Source: Mytilus trossulus (lineage: Eukaryota > Mollusca > Bivalvia > Mytilida > Mytilidae). Taken from it: DNA of 64,000 bases. The position numbers and the translations under genes are program-made. The stretch is from contig NC_086386.1 of assembly GCF_036588685.1 (NCBI RefSeq), positions 23,208,931-23,272,930 on the forward strand, written 5' to 3'. The first letter of the stretch is position 1. The number at the start of each line of letters is the position of its first letter. Positions 13,101 to 23,000 of this stretch are shown here, piece after piece. The notes under the pieces are model-generated. The model did not search any database. It had not been told where the DNA came from and was given only the letters and a program-made list of their open reading frames with translations.

Positions 13101-13710
13101 CGTACATATGCAAGATTTAAATAAGGCAACAAAAATATACAAGATTTAAGTTTAATGATTGCTGTTTTTCATGTAACAATAACGCCATGTAACCGTAGCC
13201 TCAGTAATTATTGTTACATTCGTAATTAATCGGTTCCTTATCCGCCTTTGCATTCCGGCATTTAGTCTCCTATGTAACAATAATATTTTTATTATTGTTA
13301 CATTTCCATGTAACCGTAACCAGTGCCTATATATATATATATAGGATATCGACACAATAGACTAATTTAAAAATGAATGCTTTACTACGTCTTGGCTATT
13401 GAATATACATAACAAAAGAACTTGACACTCAGCCTGATATTCAAAGATTTAAAAAAACATAAATGTCATGCTTTTTTAACTTAGGTCAAATGTTTAAAAA
13501 AACGTAAACTTTGCAACTTTAGAGAGGTGTATAGAACATGTTGTAATTTTTCATTTGATTGTAAAATTGGATAACTAAACAACGCAATTAGAAGTTCAAA
13601 ATATAGTTTGAAATGAAGATAAATTGGGGGTAGTATAGAGATTGTTAAAGGTTGTTTTACCATCCGATCACATTTAGAGAGTGAATAACAATTTTATCCA
13701 CCTCCTCCAT
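1122..13710 (-). CDS. CCDC22: CCDC22, Commander/CCC complex subunit (12 exons seen, C-terminus off the left edge)
   Basis: CCDC22 pairs with CCDC93 and COMMD proteins in the Commander complex, which works with retromer/retriever and WASH in endosomal cargo recycling. Coding exons on the minus strand, in transcript order: 13710-13661, 10720-10549, 9752-9620, 7777-7647, 7278-7194, 6590-6421, 5691-5485, 5071-5009, 3594-3355, 2815-2699, 2225-2124, 1229-1122. All introns are GT-AG and the phases agree, giving 526 codons. The human protein is about 627 residues, so roughly 100 C-terminal residues are missing beyond position 1. The start MEEVDKIVIHSLNVIG fits the family N-terminus. Residues 1-120 form the NDC80-NUF2-like calponin-homology domain (SLRQFSTELIV, SARFRTGTSLA). 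Signature segments are KGSRFTHTEQ, LDLLPDAENNITKIQ, QWEKHRAPLIEQYRELK and AYTKRIMEIVSNIKKQK. The C-terminal half is coiled coil. Intron 1 carries a transposon (11912-13327). Confidence 0.93.
1420..1682 (-). repeat. Dispersed SINE/MITE-like repeat (family A), reverse copy
   Basis: The right end reads ggtctattgtgg...catacatctt-type sequence, in particular tcataccacatcttctta. This is the reverse complement of the aagatgtggtatgagtgcc start seen in the other family A copies of the window (2325, 18157, 42797, 44205, 45235). A shorter fragment of the same end lies at about 880-935. Full copies are about 250 bp. I recognise the family as very common in mussels; I cannot assign a class with certainty. 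Confidence 0.7.
2325..2640 (+). repeat. Family A repeat, two partial copies in tandem
   Basis: Two direct copies, about 2325-2435 and 2487-2640, each start with taggaagatg and contain gtgagtgccaatgagacaac followed by the words acggccttcaacacggagcc. They sit in the CCDC22 intron just 3' (in genomic terms, left) of the exon at 2815-2699. The second copy runs on to the conserved ctataaagggcccc end. Confidence 0.75.
4640..4925 (-). repeat. Family A repeat, reverse copy
   Basis: This stretch shows the reverse-orientation hallmarks gtgacttggatggagagttg and ctcataccacattc, with a diverged left half containing ccttttatagcttg. It lies in the CCDC22 intron between the exons at 5071-5009 and 3594-3355. 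Confidence 0.65.
5894..6160. mobile_element. piggyBac-like MITE with TTAA target duplication (copy 1)
   Basis: The element is flanked by TTAA at 5890-5893 and 6161-6164. The ends are inverted: ccctttccttcat on the left and atggaggaaaagg on the right. Internal words (gtgttaatgcattg, atttcatcaatgaaatt, cgtcattatgg) are shared with a second copy at 60350-60653. TTAA duplication plus short inverted ends is the hallmark of piggyBac-mobilised MITEs. There is no open frame for a transposase. It is inside a CCDC22 intron. Confidence 0.7.
6596..6930. repeat. AT-rich minisatellite, unit about 28 bp
   Basis: Roughly a dozen diverged units built on aatcaaatgtaatcaaatg and ttaaatatgt follow each other directly upstream (in transcript sense) of the acceptor of the CCDC22 exon at 6590-6421. 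The array starts within about 10 bp of that acceptor, so it occupies the region where the branch point would lie. Confidence 0.85.
7865..8310 (+). repeat. Dispersed bivalve repeat (family B) with two internal subunits
   Basis: The segment contains two diverged copies of a module of about 180 bp (ttgcactatcattttctatg, then ccgtaaaattgg, then aagtttcaagttgattggac). It ends with a gacagacggacggacaaacg stretch and a cataatgctatcgtagg tail. A copy in the opposite orientation lies at 27484-27870 in an SCLT1 intron. I know this type of repeat as abundant in bivalves but not its class. Confidence 0.7.
8936..9570. mobile_element. piggyBac-like MITE, 635 bp, TTAA ends
   Basis: Perfect 18-bp inverted ends begin and end with TTAA (ttaaggtggtacctaaca at 8936-8953 and its complement at 9553-9570). 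Together with the TTAA duplication this points to a piggyBac-type non-autonomous element. The interior is AT-rich and non-coding. A shortened, decayed relative is at about 29888-30135. It sits in the CCDC22 intron between the exons at 9752-9620 and 7777-7647. Confidence 0.8.
10255..10520 (-). repeat. Family A repeat, reverse copy next to CCDC22 exon 2
   Basis: The words ggggcccttcataactt, gtgacttggatgga and cattggcactcataccacat mark a full-length reverse copy. It ends about 30 bp from the donor side of CCDC22 exon 2 (10549). Confidence 0.75.
11912..12081 (+). repeat. Left terminal inverted repeat of the PHD-carrying transposon
   Basis: It begins ggcactggctacggttacat. Inside it the word atgtaacaataat recurs several times in both orientations, so the repeat itself can fold: one internal inverted pair is separated by only a few A residues at about 11940-11965. 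Such subterminal repeats are typical transposase-binding arrays. Confidence 0.85.
12182..12859 (-). CDS. Transposon-borne ZSWIM-like N-terminus + PHD finger protein (two exons, 174 aa)
   Basis: Exon 1 is 12859-12606 and exon 2 is 12452-12182. Donor AAAG|GTAACT and acceptor AATGCAG|AGG join in phase (254 + 271 nt) to a 174-residue frame ending in TAA. Residues 1-84 (start MDEEILVTNFVVGEKFKTWD, then KLKQYQDTNFIQLYKR and YCELRYTCIHGG) resemble the N-terminal domain of ZSWIM1/3-type proteins, which derive from Mutator-like transposases. Near the C-terminus lies a C4HC3 PHD finger: CTVC, CDGC, EWFH-QKC and WICRKC. PHD fingers usually read histone tails. There is no DDE catalytic core. The gene lies wholly inside the inverted repeats. 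An AATAAA signal is at 12134-12129. The N-terminal assignment is from recognition of the family pattern; the PHD call is firm. The exon-2 acceptor has a weak pyrimidine tract, so an unspliced or alternative start at 12502 is possible. Confidence 0.65.
13158..13327 (-). repeat. Right terminal inverted repeat of the PHD-carrying transposon
   Basis: This is the reverse complement of 11912-12081 without gaps. It lies about 300 bp upstream of the start codon of the element's gene, so the gene's promoter should lie in or next to this repeat. Confidence 0.85.
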
Positions 13711-14046
13711 CTTGTAACGTCATGTGATCAATCTATAAATAACTGCCGGCAACTTTTAATGTTTTTCGCCTCTTCTGAATCTTTAGCATATCATTTTGAT
13801 ATTGATTCACTTTAAAAAATTTAAATTATACAATTCCAAATAAAAAACACAGTTTTTAACATTTTAAAAATATATTATCCCCTTTATTTGCTGCGGTTCT
13901 GTTTGTAAACAATAATGGTGGACAACAAGCACTAGCATTCCAGAATACATAATATTTTCCTTGCAAACACCTTATTTCTGGCACTTAGAACTTCCCTTTG
14001 ATAAAATATCTACAGAAAAAATTGACTGAATTGAAAATAAATAACT
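13711..14046. promoter_or_regulatory. Candidate bidirectional promoter of CCDC22 and SCLT1
   Basis: Only 336 bp separate the two divergent start codons. Visible candidate sites are an M-box/E-box TCATGTGA at 13720-13727 overlapping a CRE-like ACGTCA, and a forkhead-type GTAAACA at 13905-13911. A six-codon upstream frame (ATG at 13915, stop at 13933-13935) precedes SCLT1 on the plus strand. There is no obvious TATA box at a convincing position. The sites are short and could occur by chance; the shared-promoter idea rests on the spacing. Confidence 0.6.
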
Positions 14047-17000
14047 ATGGACGATGAAGAAGTTGATTTTCTAAAGGATCAGGGTTAGTTTCAGGCGGGT
14101 CACAAGTTTAGACCTGTGTAAATGCAGATCATAATTCATGTACTTGTTTCCAAAGAGTGCAAGACATCTCCCCAATTTCCGAAATGATTATTTATACCGT
14201 TCTTTTATTGAAAATATCTAGACCCTTCTGTGTAAATTTTTGAAAGTAGCACCAAATCTTTGATAGCACATAGACAAATACTAAGAGATAAATCACAGGT
14301 GCTCATACTTTTGTATCATAGATGCGATAAGCTGTGGTCATACTTTAATGAATAGCTCGAATGATGCAGAACATATGAAAGAAAGTTTTCCGTTGACATA
14401 ATTTTTATCTGTTGGGAATCTGTTGGTGTACTGACCATAAAAAACAGACAAGTAACGAATGACTAAGGGACACACATAATATATCTTACATACCAGAAAT
14501 AGAAATTTACCTGAAAATGGATGTTGAACATACATCCCACAGACGAGTACAGCATAAAATGGATACCTAACGCAAGTGTACTGACTAAAACGGATGAATA
14601 AGATGAGCGGAAAATTTAAGGCAGCATTATTAATAAATGTTAATCACTTAAACGTGCCCTTTAAAGTCATAAGAAACGAGTGACCGGTGAAAAATTATGT
14701 TCCTCCAAATCTTGAACCAATGCATACAAACATCATAAACCTAGTCTTCTGTGCACGAATTTATCATTTTTTTCGTGTAAATTTCGTATAATCGTCAATT
14801 TTTTTTTCAATCAGTCAGTGTTGTTGTGAAAATATGGCAGGTAATTAAAGTTCGTGTTTTGAAGCCGAAGTTTAACGATGGTCACCTGTTTGTCAACAAT
14901 CGACAAAAAATAAACAAAAAAGCATGGAAAGAGAGCACGTGTTTACATGTAATTACAGATAATAGTTTATTTTAAGGACATCCATGTGTATTGTGATCAC
15001 CGGATTTTTACGAGATGGGTCACACTGAGGTCACTTTGCATACGGAAAATATGTCGGGGGAATTGTTTGCTGGAAGCAAGCTATTAAAATAAAATAAACT
15101 TCTTCTAAATATGAATAAATTAAAGAATGTTCTTCAGCAAAAAGTATATGAACATAAGTTTTAAAATGAAAACTATCCATTGAGTTATAAAAAACATATG
15201 CATTATTTTTTTTGATTTGAGGTTTCTTATGACTTTAAATAATTAAAAGTATATTTGTAACTCGTTTTAGTTTATAAAGGGACTAATTTTTCAGTAGAAA
15301 AATCAATAAAAAAAAAATCCTAAAAATTTCCTGAACTACTAACGAACTCATAATTGTTAACTTTTTTTCACTTTTTTTAATTCCAGCATTTGCGCAGAAC
15401 GCAGAAATCTACTTCCTTCTTTCGGTGATATTGTCATGAGACTTTGACTTTGAGTAGTCTAAAAAATATAGGAACTGAAGGAACACAATACCAATTTCAT
15501 TTTTATTAATTCTTTGTCTTTGATATGAATAAACATTACCTGATGATCGAGTTTCTTTGTTTACAGTTTTTAAACTTCAAAAAACTCAGTTTGAAGTCAA
15601 GAACCATGATTGTCAATGAGACATATTTACTGCAAGTTTTCACAGGGAAAAGTTCATCTTATTCATTTCATTTTTGTTTTTAGTCAAGAGACTAAGTGAA
15701 CAACTCCAGAAATATAGAAATGTCACTGCTGAAAGTGTTGGTGATGAGGTAAGGATTTTATTTTATTTGTATTTAAAACTATGTCTCCTTATATGAGGTT
15801 ATTGATAAGTGACACCGATAAGATTTTTAAAAAATAACAAAAAAACATGAAATTATCAACTGACAGACTGACGTTAAATACTGGTTTAATTAAACTGTAA
15901 TATTTTTAGTTTTTATGCTTCGTTTAAAAATTTTAATATGTGTACATGTATGCACAAATGCAGAGTTAAGAGTTCTTTCATCTATTCATCTTTATATTTG
16001 CCTGTTATCTACTCAATATGATAAGAACATATGGATATATCCCAAATGACCCATTCTGCCAGCAACACAAATAAACCACAAGATGTCTCACAGGCAAAAT
16101 GTCTGTTTACAAATAATATCAACTCAGTCTTTTGAAATGATAATGTTGAATTTTTAATTACACCAATTAATATATTATAATATGTAGAGACAACATCTGG
16201 GTTACCGCAAGTTGATAGTTTTATTGAGTCGACATGTTTCGCCGCTAATGTTGGTACTAATAGAAATGAAAGAAATTGTATTTTTTGTTATTTAGGAGTA
16301 TATTTCATTTCATCCTCCAATGTAGTATATTATACTGATTTGCGAAAAAAATATATAAAAGTTATTACTGGTCTAGGCCATCAACTTTTAAATAAATACT
16401 GGTAGAATTATTGTCAGGTGAAAACACTAAACAGCTTTCTAACTTAAGAAAGTATGTACCTTTCTCTTTTAAATTAAGAAACAGTTTATTGTAATAAAAG
16501 ATATTTTGTATTGATGAAACTTCTGACGTCACCTATTGTTTATTATAAATATTGTTTATATTGTGTGCAATATGCCATATGTATACACTGTACATGTACT
16601 TGATTATACTGATGAGCCGTAAGGCTCAAAGTTAATATAGAATTAGTAATTACAGCAATTATATTGTTGAATTTGTAATTACAGCAAGGAGCTTTGGATG
16701 GAGATGCACCAGTGGCACCTTGGCTTACTGACAAAAGGTACTGATAAGGTTAATTAGATGAATGAATTATGGATGTCTCTAATATGATAGTATTACAACC
16801 ATAATAGTATATAACCAATACATCTGTCTGTAGGACTAGGCTACTTTGAAAGGAGGATAGTATACCTTAACTTATAATGACTTCACAGTTCAGCTAGCAA
16901 ACAATCTACCTAAAGATATTACCTTTACCTACACACTCAATGCAATCGGCTGTAAACAAATGTGGCAAGTTCAATTTGATGTTTTTAAAACTTTACAACA

Positions 17001-20000
17001 AAACATTTATATGTACCAATAATTTGAATGGTAAATCAAATGTATTTGTTTAAAAATTTGAAAGTTTTAAAAGAATTGCTTATGAATTTGATATGATTTT
17101 GATTGGTCAATATTTCTTTTTCATTCATGGCTGAGAATGGTATATTTTTATTTACAGTCTCTTGTCACCATTGATAGCTACTGTTTTGTCTATATTGATC
17201 ATGTTGATTGCTTAGAATGATATATATTTTTATTTTCCAGTCTCTTGTCACTATTGATAGCTACTGTTTTGTCTATATTGATCATGTTGATTGCTTAGAA
17301 TGATATATATTTTTATTTTCCAGTCTCTTGTCACCATTGATAGCTGAGTATGATCAACAGTTCCAGGCTCTGCTGGAAGAGAAAGAAATCCTGCGAGTAT
17401 GTTAATACTTTTAGGAATTTTGGATACTCAATGCTCTTCAACTTAGTACTTGTTTGCATTTTTAAATATTTTGATATGAGCGTCACTGATGAATCTTATG
17501 TAGACGAAACGCGTGTCTGGGGTACTTAATTGTAATCCTGGTTCCTTTGATAACTATTAATAAATTCATGCAGTTCTGTTCTGTACAGGTATTTTCCTCT
17601 GTTATATATCGAAGCACTTCCACTCAGGATATATTGGTTTAAAATATTTACACAGATATTTACACAGTATGGTGGGGTGCTTAAGTTTAAGACTGTGAAT
17701 TTTAAAAACAAGTGTTTAAAATTAAGTGCTATTTACATCCTTTATAAATCTTCCTAGGTTAAAAATGTAATTATCTAGTTAAACATCCAGCCTTTTTTTT
17801 CAAATGTAGACCCCCAATAAATGACCACAGAATATAATTACTTTAAGATTTACCAAAAACCTCCATTGGAAACTAGGTGAACCTCTTACAAACAATCGTT
17901 TCAAGAATTGATATGTCTATTTATGGTAAATCTGTTGTTTTTAATAAGGTTAACCCTTCATGATATTTTACCATTTCTTTCCTACAATATGACAAAACTC
18001 AGTTCTTAAACATTTAAATAAGCATCTTCATTTTACCTTTCAAGTTCAAATGATATTGTTTTCACATTGTTTTTAATTTTTAGGCAAATAATCCATGTCA
18101 GATAATTGCTTTATCTCGTTTGAATACATGCTGCATTATTGTCTTTTTTGTATAAATAAGAAGATGTGGTATGAGTGCCAATGAGACAAGTCATTATCCA
18201 AATTTCAGTGTATGATAAGCTAACAGTAATAGATCAAAGTAAAGCCTTCAACATAGAGCTTTGGCTCACTTATAACCACAAGCTACAAAAGGGCCCAAAA
18301 CATGTTCATGAATTAAAAAATTCATGTAATTTCATTTACAGGGTGAGTTAGACAAACTCCGTCCAGAATTGCGAAGATTAATGGATGAAAATAAAAAGCT
18401 GGTTGGAGATATGAAGGAAAGATTAGAGAACCAGTTAGATACTGATATGGATGATGAAGGGGGTTTCCAACCTGTAACAGACCAGGAACAAGTCATGAGT
18501 AATCTTAACATGCAGGTGGAAACAGCTTTACAGGTACAATATATTTTAAATTATAATATGGAAATTCAGAAATTATTGCATGCATTTATTATTACTATTT
18601 TGTCATTTAAGACTAAAATGTGATTTTAAATTTTTTGCAATACATGTATTAAGAAAAATCCTGTTTGTTTCATATAAAAAATTTCAAAATGCGAATTTTA
18701 ATTATTGCAATGATAAATAATCCTGTTGCATTTTTCGCAATAATAAAAACATCGCAATAATTTTCTGAATTTACAGTAGTTAGAATTAAAAATATGTAAT
18801 TTCATTGATATTTATTTTTCATCTTTTTTTTTTTTATCTCATAAAATTTTGTTGAACTATGCAAGATACTTTTAGTCTTAGACCACTAAGGCTGTGTAAC
18901 TCTTGGATATTTATTTTTTTCAATGTTACTGATGTTTTTCTAAGTATTAATTATTTGAAAGCATAATTATTTTCAGATGTCTATTTAAAACGTTATTAAG
19001 AAGCTTTTGCTTAATTTTTCTCTCATTTGTGGGTAATGTTATTTCCCTTCAATCATTTTACTGTGAATCATCGTCACAATGAATCGCTTCTTTTATGCAG
19101 TCTTTTTTCGAAATGTCATTTGATAGGAAAACAAAACTATAGCATTAAAACAACATTACTCAGCACAAAAGTGCCTGAATTTAAATTTATAACAAAATTA
19201 CATATCATGTTAATTATATTTAATTTATTTATTTCAGGAAAAGGACGCAGCTATGGAGCGGTGGAGAGAAGCTGAAATGGAAATAGACAGGTTACAGAAA
19301 GAATTACAGGTAATATTTCTTTACCAACAAGAACAAATGTTATACCAGAGCTCTTACTGATAAAATACTTTAATCATTAACAAAACAAAATTTAATGCAA
19401 AAATAACAGAATTTTTGTATATGTGAAAAACTACAGATAAGGAAACAAATTCTTCTTCTTACATTTATATGTGTTTAGAAGAAGATAACTACATGTATTA
19501 CTAAGACTGCAAACCAACAAACACCTGACAACCAAAGAACAAAATTATAGAGAACTGTACATTCTTTAACATGGACAAGTAGCCATACATGTAGATTAGG
19601 TTGGGGTCCAAATTCAAATCCATAGAATTCTTTGAGAATTTGTTAAAACTAGTTTATTTCATGCTTTCATCATAAAATAAAAAAGGTTTGGGTTAATATG
19701 CTTTTTTCACTCTAGAGATTGTGCAAAATTACCAGATTTTGTAGAGATTGTGCATGGATAACCCAATTTTGTGTGAGAAAAAGAATACAACATGAAATTT
19801 TAAGATGAGATATATGGAGATCGCTCTAAAAAATGCTTCAGATAAGAAAAATAAATTGGGTTCACTGGACTTGTTTTCTTGCTACATAATCAAATAGTTA
19901 ATTCTTACACATGATTTACATTTTTTTGTTCATACACTAAATAAAACTTGAACATTTCATTAAAGATTGATTTTTATCTGCTATTTTAAAATCCAAGATG

Positions 20001-23000
20001 GAGGAAGACACCTTAATCAAATGACAAAACCAAAGAACAGCAAATTATGTAAATTGCAATCAACTGGATGAAACAGACAAATCTCCATTTAGAAACAACA
20101 TTAAATTTTAATTACATTATTTTATTTGTAGAATGAAAAGGACAGTCATCAATGGAGAATTGTTGAAGATCAAGCAACCAGAGTATGTACAGTAATTAAT
20201 TTGTCTGTTTTATTTATCATAATGTCATTTTCTGTTCATTCATTATATTAGTTAGTGTTTTTCTTTTGTAATGAAGTAATTCAATGTATGCACTATGCAG
20301 GCTTAAATGTTGCCATTTAGTGAGTAAATTAAGATATCACACTTAAGTAGGTCCAGAACACTTGACCAATACTGTGAATCAGTCATAAAATGTAAAAACT
20401 TAGATCTAGAAATCACGACAAAATTGCAGCAAAATTGACTGGAAAGAACTAACTAAAAAATGTATCTGCAAAAATAAGTTGCTTTACAGTATTTGCAAAT
20501 AACAAGAATGGGCATGTGTAACCTTATATAATGATGAAATCTGAAAACAAATGATATAAGTCAGAATGCTTTTAAAAGTAAGTTATTCTTAAATTGGTAA
20601 AAATGAAACCAGCCAAAATATATGTAATGTAAGGAAAGTAAATTTTTATAATATTTAATGAAAAGTCAATGATGTTTTAATCTAAATATGAATAATATTT
20701 CCAGTTTCACTTAACCTCTTCTACATCAACAGTCAATATGAATATAAAAATAATGATATACAGGCCTGTAGCTCCAGGAATTTCCAAAGGGGGGTTATTT
20801 GGCCTCAAAAACCTGACTTTAACAGTCACAATTTCTAGCAGAATGTTGACTTTAATAGTCAATATTTGTTTTCAAGGGGGGTTCGGACGAAACCCCCTAA
20901 ATCCCTCTCGGCTATGGGTATGATATAAACAAAGATGTCATCCCTGGTATTTATCTTTCCCTAGATGCAATCAGAGTATCAAGAATCAGTTGCAGTTTTA
21001 AACAGAGAAATAGAAGAACTCCAATTAGACAGCAGGTGAGATTTCATTTTAAAATTTTAATTTTCTTTAATATGAGAATATTAATATTATACTATTAATC
21101 CTCAATATATTAAAATGGAAGGATTATTGTCTATATGTAATATGGAAGTCTACAAACAATTGTCATTTTTTTTCAAAGAAAATTGCTTGTTTATTCTAAA
21201 ATATCTACAATAATTATTGTATTTCTATGTTTTTAGATAGTACTGCATGCTCTTTTCGTCATTCAATTGTTTATGTATTATACTTTGACCTCATGTTACA
21301 CATTTATGTGTCTGAGCGTTATCAATAAATCTTGAAATCTTAGAATATGTTTTGAATAACCTGACATATTTTTGTAAAAATGTGCAAAATATAAAATTCA
21401 AATGAATTTTCTGAAAATATTGATTATTTTTTTATTTGATTTTTCATATTACAAAGATCATATAACTAGTAGATAGATGTAAATTTTCAAATCTCCAGAT
21501 TAGTAGATATCCATTTTATAGTAAGATTCCGGCATCAGGGAATTTTATGAAGCTTATTTTTGGTCAAGAAAAAGCATGCACAGGAAAATTTAGAAAATAT
21601 TATTTCAGTTTTTGTACTTACTTGCAGCTGCTTACTGCACTTTAAGTCTTAGCATGGAGTTCAAGTTTCAAGACAATCTTTTTGAAAGCTTATTAAACTT
21701 GTACAGATGAGCATTTGATTATTTATATAACTCATTTTTTTTCAGAGAGGCCAAACATGAATTGGAAAAAGCCATTTCTGAATTAAAAGAATTAAAAAAA
21801 GAAAATAAAGATTTTGAGCAGAAGTTACAATGGAAGGTATGAATTTCATTGTATTCATTTACTAAAGAATATGAAGATGGTATTATGTGAAACAAGTATT
21901 AATTAAATTTTGTAATTTAATTTCTTTTTGTCTGTGTAAATGGATAATACCTAACAAAAAAGTGACACTTGAGGTAGAGTACAAACACTGAAGTACATAA
22001 AATGAAGGTACTAAAAGGTAAACAGGAAGTGACGTCACAATAATTGGTATGACGACGTTAAAAAGAAAGTGAAAGTAGAAGTTAATAATAAATTGGTGAG
22101 CATCATTTCCAAAATGGACAACACCTGACCTGACAGTCTTTACAATTTCAACAATACTAGTCTGTATGGGCTTCATATATTGTGTACAATTTTAACCTAT
22201 TCTTACATGGACTTTTAAATCCCAATTATTTCAGAACTTTGTTATATTTATTTTTATTTATGCATGAGAATATTGATTACAGGATCAAGATATAGCAGAC
22301 ATCATAATGAAAGAAGGGATGTCAGATAGTCATATACGGGAAATGAAAAGATTACTGGATGAAAGCAATCACAAGTATGTTATAATATATATATGACCGT
22401 ATATTACTTTTTATTGACAACTGTATTATTTCTTTTAGTTTATACAGATATGAGTATCATTGCTGATTTTATAGAAAACTTAAAAAAGCTGTAATGTTTG
22501 GTCTATTCCAGAAAAAAAATGTATGAGGTTTTTTTTATACCCCACCACCTATAATTTTTATTTTCAGAATTGTATTTGATTTCTTCCCCATTGATAACAA
22601 CAAAAAAATACTCATGTGGCATCTAACTTTCTTATACATTTTTCCCTGGAATAGCTCTACAAAATGTATTGTTGTTAAAAGAATTTTTTTTGATGTAACG
22701 CTGAAATAGCATTAATGAGTGCACAATGTATTAAGCAATGATCTATGAATCCAAATTCTGACCAAAAAAAAAACTGGTGATGACTAAACATTTTCAATAT
22801 TGGAATAATATTTACACAGATGAGAGGCAAGAAAACTTAATTAATTATATCTCTTTCATACAGCAGATAAAAGAGGAATTATGTTTGGCCCTATCATCAT
22901 TTTTATACGACCGCAAATTTTGAAAAATTTTTCGTCATATATTGCTATCACGTTGGCGACGTTGTATGCGTCGTCGTTGTTGTCGTCGTCGTCGTCCGAA

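Larger units (their letters stand above)
11912..13327 (-). mobile_element. MULE-like transposon with 170-bp inverted repeats carrying a PHD-finger gene
   Basis: A 1416-bp unit is bounded by long terminal inverted repeats (11912-12081 and 13158-13327). They are of identical length, with six mismatches by my count (about 96% identity), so the insertion is fairly recent. The flanks at 11903-11911 and 13328-13336 both read tatatatat, a possible 9-bp target duplication, though low-complexity sequence weakens this. Long inverted repeats plus a 9-bp duplication fit Mutator-like elements. The interior holds one two-exon gene (12859-12182, minus strand) and no transposase catalytic domain, so mobility would need help from elsewhere. 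It is inserted in CCDC22 intron 1, in the same orientation as the host gene. Confidence 0.75.

Noticed and set aside
18369..18623. Separate small gene starting at MRRLMDENKK
   Set aside because: This Met is internal to SCLT1 exon 5 (18342-18533), which begins upstream at an acceptor and ends at a donor; the rest of the open frame is intron.
21883..22176. 97-codon minus-strand open frame in SCLT1 intron 9
   Set aside because: No recognised domain, no supporting splice or promoter signals; probably chance.
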